Source: Rhodocytophaga aerolata (GTDB taxonomy: Bacteria; Bacteroidota; Bacteroidia; Cytophagales; 172606-1). From it: a DNA stretch of 64,000 nucleotides. This document shows positions 1 to 9,227 of this stretch, one piece after another. Each line of letters begins with the position of its first letter. Positions within the stretch are counted from its first letter, which is position 1. The position numbers were made by a program, and so were the translations under genes. The DNA is taken from contig NZ_JAUKPO010000015.1 of assembly GCF_030503435.1 (NCBI RefSeq), positions 102,875-166,874 of the forward strand. The letters run 5' to 3'. The notes beneath the pieces are model-generated. The model ran no database searches and was not told the origin of the DNA. It worked only from the letters and a program-made list of their open reading frames with translations.

Positions 1-468
1 GCTCAGGTTTTGGTAAAACTTTAAGTACACCACTTCCTTCTGCCGCGGAGAGAGCTTATTTAGGGCGTCCTGCAAATGGACTTGTTGCTCCAGGCAAGAC
101 TGGCTCCGAATAAGATCCCGCTCGTAAGAAGAAACCATCTCATCCTGGTAGTTCTCCAGCAGATAACTTTTATCAACGTGTTTGGTAGTAGCAGTTAAGG
201 TCCGGATGACATGCCTTCTAAAAGATTTGAGTAAATAAAACTTAATAGAAACGGTATCGCCGAGCCGGCTGCGGCTTTCCCATAGAATGATAAACAACTC
301 CTGAATACTATCTTTAATCAGGTCTTTGTCAGAAGTCAATTTAGATCCATAATTATACAAGAAGCTGTAATATTTGTGAAAAATATAGGAAAAAGTTTGC
401 TCACATCCTCCTTTGAATTTCTTCCATAATTCCTGATCTGTGCAATTCGAAATGTCTCTGAGTACCAT
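1..468 (-). CDS. RNA polymerase sigma-70 family (ECF-like) factor, 3' part outside window
   Basis: Partial gene: 156 codons from the ATG at 466-468 (minus strand) run off the left edge. The translation begins MVLRDISNCTDQELWKKFK. It then has a sigma region-2-like stretch (YIFHKYYSFLYNYGSKLTSD, followed by a DLIKDSIQELFIILWESR-type helix). Near the window edge is the start of region 4 (ALNKLSPRQKEVVYLKFY). This layout is typical of the extracytoplasmic-function sigma factors of Bacteroidota, which often work with FecR anti-sigma factors. No partner can be seen because the downstream side is outside the window. Family assignment is strong from the motifs. The regulon and activating signal are unknown. 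Confidence 0.85.
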   Translation of the reverse strand, partial: MVLRDISNCTDQELWKKFKGGCEQTFSYIFHKYYSFLYNYGSKLTSDKDLIKDSIQELFIILWESRSRLGDTVSIKFYLLKSFRRHVIRTLTATTKHVDKSYLLENYQDEMVSSYERDLIRSQSCLEQQVHLQDALNKLSPRQKEVVYLKFYQNLS

Positions 469-826
469 TCGTTGAGTTGAAGGAAATCTATAATTATTTT
501 GTGAAAATGTTTTGTTCTGCCGTATTAATCCCTAGTAATTTATATAATATAATTTAAAAATACAATGATAATTTATGCTATCTACCTTCTGTTTCTCCTT
601 ATTTTCTTCTGTAATCTGCTGCCGATGTTGGATTATTCTGGGAGGAATGGGCAGTTTAAAACGTTTAAGTTATTAACAAAAGATGTTTTCAGCAGCTAAG
701 AATATTTGTAAGAAATAGTTAAAAAATTTCTGGTTACTATTTAAAAACAACTATTCCCGGCGTTTTTTTAGAGCCAACAGAACTAGCCCAGCGTGGCAGA
801 ACTAGAAAAGGGTATATTTGGGATAC
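469..826. other. Intergenic region between divergent genes
   Basis: About 360 bases, AT-rich, without a convincing gene. It must hold the promoters of the sigma factor (leftward) and the DUF2851 gene (rightward). A 9-base direct repeat CAGAACTAG occurs at 778-786 and 797-805, just before the DUF2851 start. Its spacing of 19 bases could suit a regulator, but two short copies are weak evidence. Confidence 0.4.
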
Positions 827-2125
827 ATGATGCAGGAAGCTTTTCTTCATTTTTTATGGCAGTTTGGCTATTTTAATCGCAGTCAGTTAACTACTACTGG
901 TGGGGAAGCAATACAAATTTTACACCCAGGATACCCAAATGCAGATGCAGGTCCCGATTTTAGTCAGGCCCGTTTACGGATTGGCCCGATAGAATGGGTA
1001 GGAAATGTAGAAATTCATATTCATTCCTCTGACTGGCACACCCACCATCATCAGGAGGATGATGCCTACGACCAGGTAATTTTACATGTGGTATGGCTAC
1101 ATGACCAAGATGTTTACAGGAAAGATCATTCCCTGATTCCTACCCTGCTATTAGCCAATAGAATTGACCATGATCTGCTGACAAAATACCAGTACTTTAC
1201 CAGCAATACGGAAGATATTCCCTGTGCATCTCAATTTGGGAAGGTTAACGCTGTGTATAAAATTCAAGCTCTGGAAAATGCCCTGATGCACCGGCTTTCC
1301 CAAAAGGCAGACTTAGTTACTACCTTGCTTGCGCGCAACCATTACGACTGGGAGGAAACGACCTATCAGCTACTTGCCCGCAATTTGGGTTTCAAGTTAA
1401 ATAATGACCCTTTTTTACAACTCTCCCAGGCAGTTCCCCTAAAGTTGCTCCACAAACACAGCGATCAATTGATGCCTATGGAAGCCTTGCTTTTTGGCCA
1501 GGCAGGCTTGCTGGATACCCCTTTAGAAGATACCTATTATAGGCAATTGCAAAAGGAGTATAGCTTTTTATCGCATAAATATAGCCTGAGGCCCAGTAAA
1601 CTTGACGCACACGCCTGGAAGTTTTTCAGGTTGCGACCGGCTAATTTTCCTACCTTACGTATAGCGTACCTGGCTGCTTTACTGCAGAAACATAAAAATT
1701 TATTTTCCTTATTTATTCATCTGGCATCAGTTAAGGATTTTCTGGAACTGTTTCATTTACAGCCTTCCCCTTATTGGCAGCAGCATTATACCTTTGGTAA
1801 AACTTCGCCCTCTGTTGCCCATTTTGGGAAAGAGAGTAAAGAAAATATATTGATCAACACAGTGGTTCCCTTACTGGTTTGTTACTCGAAAGTAAAAGGC
1901 AAGCAACTGTATACTGACCGGGCCATTGAGTTGCTAGAGGCGCTGCCAGCGGAAAACAACCGCATCACCAGGTTCTGGAAACATATGGATTTGCCAATCG
2001 ATCATGCATTAGATGGACAAGGATCTATCGAACTATATAATCATTTTTGTATGCAGAAAAAGTGTCTTTCTTGCCCGGTAGGTATATCTTTACTGAAACC
2101 GGCAAGAACCCCAGTAATCCATTGA
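827..2125 (+). CDS. DUF2851 family protein
   Basis: Protein of about 432 residues, recognised as DUF2851, a Bacteroidota-centred family of unknown function. The N-terminal half has the conserved run NADAGPDFSQARLRIG followed by GNVEIHIHSSDW. The acidic and E-x-H residues there recall a nuclease-like fold, but that is inference. Near the C-terminus is a short cysteine cluster (CMQKKCLSCPVG). I chose the ATG at 827; an upstream in-frame TTG at 818 and an ATG at 830 are alternatives. The stop codon overlaps the probable TTG start of the next gene, so the two are likely translationally coupled. Confidence 0.8.
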   Translation: MMQEAFLHFLWQFGYFNRSQLTTTGGEAIQILHPGYPNADAGPDFSQARLRIGPIEWVGNVEIHIHSSDWHTHHHQEDDAYDQVILHVVWLHDQDVYRKDHSLIPTLLLANRIDHDLLTKYQYFTSNTEDIPCASQFGKVNAVYKIQALENALMHRLSQKADLVTTLLARNHYDWEETTYQLLARNLGFKLNNDPFLQLSQAVPLKLLHKHSDQLMPMEALLFGQAGLLDTPLEDTYYRQLQKEYSFLSHKYSLRPSKLDAHAWKFFRLRPANFPTLRIAYLAALLQKHKNLFSLFIHLASVKDFLELFHLQPSPYWQQHYTFGKTSPSVAHFGKESKENILINTVVPLLVCYSKVKGKQLYTDRAIELLEALPAENNRITRFWKHMDLPIDHALDGQGSIELYNHFCMQKKCLSCPVGISLLKPARTPVIH

Positions 2126-3414
2126 TAGCATTTCTTATACATATTCCCTTTCTTTTCCTGCTCAGTTGGCTCCTTTACAGGCGCAGTGTCGGCCAACCCC
2201 TCCTTCCGTTTTTCTGGTGGGGTTTACCGGCAAAATTCCTGGCGGGTATAGGCATCGGCTGCCTGTATCTCTACTATTATCCTTACCAGGGCGACACCTT
2301 TGCTTATTTTGAAGATGCAGTAAGGCTTGCTTCTTTTGCCAGGCAAAATCCATGGAAGTATGTAAACGCTTTATTTTTTTCTGAATCCGGAGCTGAATCT
2401 TTTCTGTCGACCTTGCCCTTGTGGGAACAACCACGGGCATTTTTTATGGTTAAACTCGTGAGTATACTTTGCCTGTTCACCTTATCAAATTACTGGCTCT
2501 GCGGATTGTATTTATCCTTATTTTGTTTTTACGCACTCTGGAAACTAGCTAACCTATTGGCAAATCTTTTTCCTGCATCGCGTATATCTGCGGCTATTGC
2601 TTTTCTTTTGCTGCCATCGGTAGTATTCTGGAGCGCCGGACTGACCAAAGAAAGCATTGCCGTAGCCTGCATTGCCTGTATAGTTAGCCAGTTTATTCAA
2701 TACAAATTCGCCGCTGCGCTCCCAGGTAAATTGCCCTCTCTGTTATCCTGGCTGCTATTCCCAATATATGTGCTCTTGCTTTGGAAACTAAAATATTATT
2801 ACCTGGCTGCCCTGCTGCCTGCAATGCTAGCCTATCTGCTTACGGATTTTCTGGCTAAACATGGGTTAAGAGACAAAAGTATTGGTCTGAAAGCAGGGAC
2901 GCTTGTTTGTATTTTCGCTGCTATTTTGCTTGTCGCAAGTTTCCTTCATCCAGGTTTGCATCTCTCCCAGTTCCTGGATTCACTGGTAACTAACCATGAC
3001 CTTACCGTTCAGGTATCTGCACCTGAAAGTATAATTTATTTTCATGGATTGAAAGCCACTCCAGGTAGTGTAGCAGAGCACTTACCCAAAGCTTTATTTT
3101 CTGGGCTGTACCGGCCCCTGGCATGGGAGGCTAATTCCCTATTTCAGCTTTATATTGGCCTCGAAAATGCAGGATTACTTATCCTGTCCTTAGTTGTAAT
3201 TATTTACCGGATAAAACATTTTACAACACTCTCCCCTACCTTTAGTTTGCTAGCCGTAGCGGCTTTTTTGTATAGTGTATTACTTGCTGCTTTACTGGCT
3301 TTGTCATCCCCAAATTTTGGTGCGTTAAGCAGGTATAAAGTCGCGTTTATGCCTTTTTTTGCATACTTGCTGTTATCTGCAGTGTTAGCTGGAAAAACAG
3401 GAAGAAGAACTTAG
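2122..3414 (+). CDS. Polytopic inner-membrane protein of unknown function
   Basis: About 430 residues with roughly ten hydrophobic segments across the whole length. A lumenal-type loop near the start contains YPYQGDTFAYFEDAVRLA. This arrangement resembles membrane glycosyltransferases or polymerases of the ArnT/PMT type in general outline, but I see no diagnostic motif and assign no function. No ATG lies near the 5' end. The best start is TTG at 2122, which shares TTGA with the stop of the DUF2851 gene. A TTG at 2047 would overlap the upstream gene by 79 bases and adds a non-hydrophobic tail. It probably forms an operon with the DUF2851 gene. Confidence 0.65.
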   Translation: MIAFLIHIPFLFLLSWLLYRRSVGQPLLPFFWWGLPAKFLAGIGIGCLYLYYYPYQGDTFAYFEDAVRLASFARQNPWKYVNALFFSESGAESFLSTLPLWEQPRAFFMVKLVSILCLFTLSNYWLCGLYLSLFCFYALWKLANLLANLFPASRISAAIAFLLLPSVVFWSAGLTKESIAVACIACIVSQFIQYKFAAALPGKLPSLLSWLLFPIYVLLLWKLKYYYLAALLPAMLAYLLTDFLAKHGLRDKSIGLKAGTLVCIFAAILLVASFLHPGLHLSQFLDSLVTNHDLTVQVSAPESIIYFHGLKATPGSVAEHLPKALFSGLYRPLAWEANSLFQLYIGLENAGLLILSLVVIIYRIKHFTTLSPTFSLLAVAAFLYSVLLAALLALSSPNFGALSRYKVAFMPFFAYLLLSAVLAGKTGRRT

Positions 3415-3565
3415 GTGAGAATACAGTCTATTTTAAAAAAATAGAAACCCATCTAGTTCTTATCCGTTTAATCATAATGTTTTCTGTAAATAGCATTTAT
3501 TTTTTCTTGAAGACATCATTAACATAGGTTTAACTAATTTAAACAACCTCTAAAACAAAATTATT

Positions 3566-3901
3566 ATGGATAACTCTCAAAACGCAAGTGCACAAGTCAG
3601 ACCTCATGAAATATCAAAAACTTTCGAAAATGCCTTACATTTATATAGAGGAGATCATGAAAAATTGCCTGAATTGCTGAAAGATGCAGGTGCCTTGTTA
3701 CTACGGTTCAGCCGCAAACTAAGCACCCCGCAACTGATTTTAGCGGTAGGTATAGTAGCTTGCGGAGTGGCACTGGTGGCTGTAAATATTGCCAAGCAAC
3801 AAGAAGAGATGGATAGAGAAGCAGGTGGCTATACGAACAACAATCCAGGAAACAACCCAAACTATAAAGCAAATTCTGGCAATCAAGGTTCTACAACCTA
3901 G
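3566..3901 (+). CDS. Small single-pass membrane protein
   Basis: 111 residues, not recognised. The first ~55 residues are polar and helical (FENALHLYRGDHEKLPELL). One hydrophobic segment follows at about 57-77 (LILAVGIVACGVALVAVNIA). The tail is Asn/Gly-rich and low-complexity (GGYTNNNPGNNPNYK). It stands alone with its own leader of about 150 bases and a strong hairpin terminator 25 bases downstream, so it is probably a monocistronic gene. The Asn-rich tail is likely disordered and on one side of the membrane. Confidence 0.6.
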   Translation: MDNSQNASAQVRPHEISKTFENALHLYRGDHEKLPELLKDAGALLLRFSRKLSTPQLILAVGIVACGVALVAVNIAKQQEEMDREAGGYTNNNPGNNPNYKANSGNQGSTT

Positions 3902-3923
3902 ATTTTTTTAGGGAGTAAAGAAT

Positions 3924-3956
3924 AAAAACCCGGCCTGTTGAAGGCCGGGTTTTTTC
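3924..3956. terminator. Bidirectional intrinsic terminator
   Basis: Stem AACCCGGCCT (3927-3936) pairs with AGGCCGGGTT (3942-3951) around a 5-base loop. A T-run follows on the plus strand and an A-run precedes it, so it can stop both the small membrane-protein gene and the converging DUF5682 operon. Confidence 0.85.
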
Positions 3957-4011
3957 GTAGAGGGGTACTAACCTTTGAAGGATGTATTTAAAGTACAAAT
4001 GTTACCGATGA

Positions 4012-6321
4012 TCACATACCTAAAAGCATTTTTACCACTGGAAGAGCCTGTTCTGCCCTTGATGCATCAAACCCGGGAGTATGTTTATAGGCAAAACCTG
4101 TTGACTGTCCGGCAGGGAGACCTTTGGCTTTTTCGCCCATTTTTCTGCGTTCAACCGGAGAAAAGGTAGAGAAGGTTCTCCGCAGCAGTGGTAATAAATT
4201 TTTAAATACTTCTCCGTCCAGGGTGGCTACCCATTGATATAATATATTCCAGAGCACATCATCCAGAAGCAGGATCATGCCGCTGCTTTTGAGAAACCCT
4301 TCCAGCCAGGCAGCAGAATATCCTGGCTCATTCGCAGTAGACAAAGCCAGACTGAACCGGGAAGCCATTTCTTCGGTGGGCAACGCTTTGCCATCAAACA
4401 ATATCCGGCAGGCACAACCTGAGATCAGTCCATGTATGTGTTCTTTGGCGCTTAGTTCCAGTAAGGTATGATGCCAGAGGTCAAGCTGTGCGTCTTGCTG
4501 CAACAGGTTAATCGCATTATTTACTTCACTTATGTGGGCAAACATACTGGCCGACGCATCTTCATCCAGTGAGTAACAGGCATTCGGTAGGCCTACGCAA
4601 ATCCGGACGATTAAACTGTCTACCAGGGCACTCAGCATAGCCAGGTCTGTTTTACGCACATTTCCGTAGCGGCTTACATATGCCAGGGGTGGTAAGGCCT
4701 GCATCAACTGCACAATATCCCCTGCCATGGATGCCAGCTCATTGATCCGGTTCATTACTGCATCTACTGCCCCGGGTAGTTCAGCTGGTATGGTTCGTTC
4801 CAGTAGCCTGGCTACCTTAGACAGTTCCTGAACTTCTTTGCTTTGGTGGGCTATAAACTGGTTAGTTGCTTCTTCAATGGTATTTCCCCAGACTCCCATT
4901 TCTATTACCTTAATCAAGAGTTCAGGCTGCCACCTCAGCCGCCATTGTTCTTTAAAGGTACCCTTCCCGGATACATTCTCTTGCCTTCCCCATTTAATAT
5001 CCAGTAAAGACAAGCGGTGCAACAGCTTACTGCGGTCCAGGTCGGTTGGCTGGCGCAGGTCTAAGACATATACTTTATCATCGGCTTTTGGCTGCAAGCG
5101 GCATTTACTTTGCTGTTTTTCAAAATCGTGTTGGAGAGGTACTTTGGGTGCATTGCCAGGAACCTGCCCTAGTTTGTTGCTCACAATAAGTTCATCGCGG
5201 ATGAGTTGCAATAAAACTTCATCACCAAAACAAATTACCGATTGGGTTGCTTCATTTAACTCATGCAAGCCAGGCCGGGGGTAATTCCGCAGCAAGGCAA
5301 GCATGTCTGCCAGTCGCACCGCTTCAATAACATGCGCAACCGACGTATCCATATTTTTCTGGCGGAACAATGCCGCAACTTTTGCCAGCCAGGAAACAGC
5401 CGTATCTTGTGGAAAATCCCACAAATGTTGATACCAGCCTGGCGAATGAATACCTGCTCCGTAGCCACTATCAAAGGTAAGGCGGCTGTAAGTCCAGGGA
5501 ATCCAGGTGAAATCCACTTTGGTTTTGGGGAGTTTCTTAAGCAACTCTTCGTCTGCTTTTTTGGTATCCAGATTCGTTAGTGCCGGAGCATGCCAGGCTC
5601 CACAGATAACGGCTATGTTTAGAAATCCTTCTTTCTGAGCACTGCGGATTATTTTCCGCATATAGGCTTCCCGGAGTGGTTCTTTCTTATTTTTAGTTTC
5701 AGGCAAAGCCTCCCGCAGGGCTTGCATAGATTCCATAATGGCAGCGAAACTTTCTTCCGTATTCTGCCTTTGTTCAAACGTATGTTCCCACCAAAGTTCA
5801 CTTTCCTGATACCCGGCCGCTTCTGCCAGATATTTTAACGGGTCGCGGTGAATATGTTCCACAGGTGTATCTATTAACCCGGTTTCCAGTTCCTCCTTTG
5901 CTGAGAAATCTTCATGGCTTATTTCTGTCTCTGCTTGGCTGGGTAGAATTTCTTCTATATCCGCTGGCTGATCAACTAATGGCGTATCTTTTTCTCCCTT
6001 ATCCATTGCCATGCTGTGGGTAAGTGGCAAATCCATAAACCGTACAGGAATGGCGGCTTGCTGTGCATACGCGATGGCCTGCCACTCCGGGGAGAATTGA
6101 GCAAATGGATAAAACACAGCCTGTTGCGGATCATCCGGCATATAGGCTAGTAAGGCCACAGGTGGCTCCATACCCTCTTGCCCGATATAATGAAGCATAA
6201 CATCAGCATCAGGTGGGCCTTCTACCAGAATAATATCAGGTTGAAGCTGTTGCAGCGCTTTTTTTACACTTCTGGCTGATCCAGGTCCGTGGTGGCGAAT
6301 TCCCAATATATGTATACTCAT
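4012..6321 (-). CDS. DUF5682 family protein (last gene of MoxR/SWIM operon)
   Basis: 769 residues. The N-terminus has IRHHGPGSARSV (residues 8-19) and ILVEGPPDAD (31-40). These resemble the His and Glu signatures of the EreA/TraB/ChaN-like hydrolase superfamily; that relation is inference. The rest is a long, mostly helical body typical of DUF5682. It is the last gene of a four-gene minus-strand operon behind SWIM, DUF5691 and MoxR ATPase genes, with 86 bases to the ATPase gene. In other bacteria these families are found next to a VWA-domain protein, but here a terminator follows and no VWA gene is visible. Molecular function is unknown. Confidence 0.8.
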   Translation of the reverse strand: MSIHILGIRHHGPGSARSVKKALQQLQPDIILVEGPPDADVMLHYIGQEGMEPPVALLAYMPDDPQQAVFYPFAQFSPEWQAIAYAQQAAIPVRFMDLPLTHSMAMDKGEKDTPLVDQPADIEEILPSQAETEISHEDFSAKEELETGLIDTPVEHIHRDPLKYLAEAAGYQESELWWEHTFEQRQNTEESFAAIMESMQALREALPETKNKKEPLREAYMRKIIRSAQKEGFLNIAVICGAWHAPALTNLDTKKADEELLKKLPKTKVDFTWIPWTYSRLTFDSGYGAGIHSPGWYQHLWDFPQDTAVSWLAKVAALFRQKNMDTSVAHVIEAVRLADMLALLRNYPRPGLHELNEATQSVICFGDEVLLQLIRDELIVSNKLGQVPGNAPKVPLQHDFEKQQSKCRLQPKADDKVYVLDLRQPTDLDRSKLLHRLSLLDIKWGRQENVSGKGTFKEQWRLRWQPELLIKVIEMGVWGNTIEEATNQFIAHQSKEVQELSKVARLLERTIPAELPGAVDAVMNRINELASMAGDIVQLMQALPPLAYVSRYGNVRKTDLAMLSALVDSLIVRICVGLPNACYSLDEDASASMFAHISEVNNAINLLQQDAQLDLWHHTLLELSAKEHIHGLISGCACRILFDGKALPTEEMASRFSLALSTANEPGYSAAWLEGFLKSSGMILLLDDVLWNILYQWVATLDGEVFKNLLPLLRRTFSTFSPVERRKMGEKAKGLPAGQSTGFAYKHTPGFDASRAEQALPVVKMLLGM

Positions 6322-6407
6322 GTATGGTGCACTTGGCTGTGCTTCTTAAAGAAGCGGTTATCTTAACTGGGTTAGTGAATTTTCTATACACACCCATGAA
6401 TTACCCA

Positions 6408-7490
6408 TCAAACGACAATATCGCGGCAGGCCCGGTAAATATCTTTCCATCCTTCGCGGCTTTTTACAACCGTTTCCAGGTATTCCAGCCAGACTACCCG
6501 GTCTTGCACCGGATCTTTCACTACCGAACCAACCAAACCGGCAGCTACATCTTCTGCTTTTAACTGACCATCGCCAAAATGAGCAGCCAGCGCCACGCCA
6601 CTGTTTACTACCGAAATAGCTTCGGCAGTACTCATGGTGCCTGTTGGTGATTTTATTTTTGTTTTGCCATCCAATGTCACACCAGCCCGGAGTTCGCGGA
6701 AAATGGTAACGATACGCTTAATTTCTTGCAAAGCAGGAGGTTCTGCTGGCAATTCCAGTACTTTGCCCAGGCTTTCCACCCGGCGTTTCACTATGTCAAT
6801 CTCTTCTTGCATGGTTTCGGGAACAGGTAGAATAACGGTGTTAAAACGTCTTTTCAACGCACCCGAAAGCTCATTTACTCCTTTATCCCGGTTATTGGCT
6901 GTAGCAATCACATTGAAGCCTTTCGTGGCCTGCACCTCGGTATCTAACTCCGGAATAGGCATCGTCTTTTCGGATAAAACCGTAATTAAGGTATCCTGCA
7001 CATCGGAAGTGATCCGGGTAAGTTCCTCGATACGGGCTATTTTGCCATCTCTCATGGCACGCATCATAGGTGTAATAACCAAAGCGGCCACCGTCGGACC
7101 TTCCGCCAGGAGTCTGGCATAATTCCATCCATACCGCACGGCTTCTTCACCAGTTCCGGCAGTTCCCTGAATGAGCAGTGTAGAATCACCAGATACCGCT
7201 GCAGCAATATGTTCCGAAACCCAGGATTTGGCTGTTCCCGGAAGTCCATACAAGAGCAATGCCCGGTCTGTGGTCAAGGTAGCTACGGCAATTTCTATCA
7301 GACGGCGGCTTCCAATGTACTTTGGGCTCACCTCATATCCGCTTTTAAGCTTGCCTCCCATCAGGTAGGTAACTACTGCCCAGGGTGATAACTGCCAGTT
7401 GGGCGGACGTTGATAGGTATCTACTTTTTTAATCTCTTCTATTTCTTCTGCAAATTGATGTTCGGCATGTGCCCGTAAAATGGTTGACAT
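6408..7490 (-). CDS. MoxR-type AAA+ ATPase
   Basis: 360 residues. Walker A is GLPGTAKS at 82-89. The Walker B position reads IARIEELTRIT, with Glu where most MoxR proteins have Asp-Glu. Sensor 1 is FNVIATANNRDKG and the arginine-finger region is ALKRRFNTV, with helical lid residues after it. MoxR ATPases act as chaperone-like remodellers and usually work with VWA-domain proteins. Here the partners encoded on either side are DUF5691 and DUF5682 proteins, in an operon with short gaps of 85-86 bases. The substrate is unknown. The ATG at 7490 gives the complete N-terminal region expected for this subfamily. Confidence 0.9.
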   Translation of the reverse strand: MSTILRAHAEHQFAEEIEEIKKVDTYQRPPNWQLSPWAVVTYLMGGKLKSGYEVSPKYIGSRRLIEIAVATLTTDRALLLYGLPGTAKSWVSEHIAAAVSGDSTLLIQGTAGTGEEAVRYGWNYARLLAEGPTVAALVITPMMRAMRDGKIARIEELTRITSDVQDTLITVLSEKTMPIPELDTEVQATKGFNVIATANNRDKGVNELSGALKRRFNTVILPVPETMQEEIDIVKRRVESLGKVLELPAEPPALQEIKRIVTIFRELRAGVTLDGKTKIKSPTGTMSTAEAISVVNSGVALAAHFGDGQLKAEDVAAGLVGSVVKDPVQDRVVWLEYLETVVKSREGWKDIYRACRDIVV

Positions 7491-7575
7491 ATAAAGCTTA
7501 TAAATTAATGTATGTATCTCACCTGTTTTGCCTACACAGGTTTAGTAAAATCTGTATGGGACTTTGTATGAATTG

Positions 7576-9162
7576 TTAACTAAAGACGTCGTTAACCCGT
7601 TTCTTTAAATCCAGAGAGTTCAGCAGCAAAGCGGTAGCCTGTTGCCATCGGGCCTTGCCGATTTCGCCAGAAGGCTCCAGGGATGGCCATTCCCGCAATA
7701 CCTGTACCGGCAGGTAATGGCTAAGTTTCTGCACTTGCCTGGCATCATAGTAATAGTAGTAATATTGGTTAGAACTACATTTTTCTGCAATCTTTTTCAA
7801 GGCTTTTATGGCCACAGGCATAGGCCATTCATAATCAAATATCTGTAGATAGCTGTAAAACAAATAATTGTCGTTATCTAATAAATTCAGTAAATCTTCA
7901 AGATACGTTTGTTTATCGGGCAATATGTTGATCAACTCGTATTTTAATCCCACTACTTCTGCATCGGCCTTGGCCGGTTTAAACAACTTGCTTATGTCAG
8001 CAAAAACTTTTAAGAGCACGTTGGCAAAAGGTATGTCTTTGTGCAGCAAACTGGCTCCAAAAAGGGCAGGCAAAAATTTAGAGTAATCGTTATTGAGCAA
8101 AAAACCGACAAAAGTAGCCGTATCTATCTTGAGTTGCTCCGGCCACCAGGAAGGAGGAATAACAGACATTACCTGATATATCCATATTTCCGTTTCCGTA
8201 CAGCCATTGACTGCCCACTTCTGTATGGGATTTCTGGAAGTAAATTCTTTTAGAAACTTATCGCGGTTTGGTTCGATGCCACTATGTATAAGGATATCTG
8301 GCAAAGGTTTAGGGATGTGCAATTCGAGTCGGGTTTTTTTGCTGAGTAAGGAACCGGATTTTTTCAGCACCACCCAGGATTTAGTCTCTTCCCATACCCG
8401 GCTGATCAACCTGGAACCAGCTAACTGGTAGAGTAATTTACTTGCCACCTCCCGTACTTTTTGGCTTTTGTCCGTCAACATCTCTTCCAGCATCGGTTCA
8501 TCGGCCATAGAAAGATTATTGACAAACACTTGTAGTAAGGCGGCTTTAGTATTGGCGTTCTCTGTTTTCCACACCTCCTGTATCCATTCCCTGGCTTTGG
8601 CTGGATCTTGCCTGCGTATTTTTTCTAATACTTCCTTGCGTTCCTCCAACTTGCCGGTATGCCAGGCATCTTCTGTAAATATGGACGAAAGATATGCCCA
8701 ATCCGGATTAAGATCAGCTAACCATTCTCCCCGCTTGCCAATGACTTTTAGTAGGACAGGTTTTAGTTCCGGATGTTCTTTCCCAGTTTCTAATAACTCT
8801 GGGATTAGCTCTTCGGATATCCGCTGATTATTTCTGGCAAGCTCTTGTAAGAACAACTCCAGCAAATCGTCTTGTTTATCGTAGATAATCCGCCTGAGTA
8901 CTTCGGTTGCTTCTCTGGAACATAGCGCCAAGGTTTCAGGCTCACTGGGTTTGGGCAGGCTAGCTTGAATCTGTGGAAATTCTTTCCCGGCATTGGCATA
9001 ATTCATTACCAGCGCAGCTATTTTCAGAAAGTTCTCTTCCTTATCAGTACTCTCCCACTCTCCTAGGGATTGCTTGATAGCAGCAGGTAACGGCAGTTCG
9101 GCAATGGTATGTCTTGCGGTACCTAAGAGAGATGCTTTCGTTATTTGCTCCCAGAATTCCAT
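7576..9162 (-). CDS. DUF5691 family protein
   Basis: 528 residues, mainly helical with HEAT-like repeats in the middle (for example ELLETGKEHPELKPVLLKVI and LEEMLTDKSQKVREVASKLL). A family feature is the N-terminal EQITKASLLGTAR. A run of six tyrosines lies near residue 467. It probably acts as a scaffold for the MoxR ATPase encoded next to it. That is inferred from the repeats and the operon, not shown. It is 65 bases after the SWIM gene and 85 before the ATPase gene. Confidence 0.75.
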   Translation of the reverse strand: MEFWEQITKASLLGTARHTIAELPLPAAIKQSLGEWESTDKEENFLKIAALVMNYANAGKEFPQIQASLPKPSEPETLALCSREATEVLRRIIYDKQDDLLELFLQELARNNQRISEELIPELLETGKEHPELKPVLLKVIGKRGEWLADLNPDWAYLSSIFTEDAWHTGKLEERKEVLEKIRRQDPAKAREWIQEVWKTENANTKAALLQVFVNNLSMADEPMLEEMLTDKSQKVREVASKLLYQLAGSRLISRVWEETKSWVVLKKSGSLLSKKTRLELHIPKPLPDILIHSGIEPNRDKFLKEFTSRNPIQKWAVNGCTETEIWIYQVMSVIPPSWWPEQLKIDTATFVGFLLNNDYSKFLPALFGASLLHKDIPFANVLLKVFADISKLFKPAKADAEVVGLKYELINILPDKQTYLEDLLNLLDNDNYLFYSYLQIFDYEWPMPVAIKALKKIAEKCSSNQYYYYYYDARQVQKLSHYLPVQVLREWPSLEPSGEIGKARWQQATALLLNSLDLKKRVNDVFS

Positions 9163-9227
9163 GTAATGCTTAGCAAAAGTGTATGTGATAATTAATAAAT
9201 GACAGAAGTAAACAAGGCCTTGATGCT

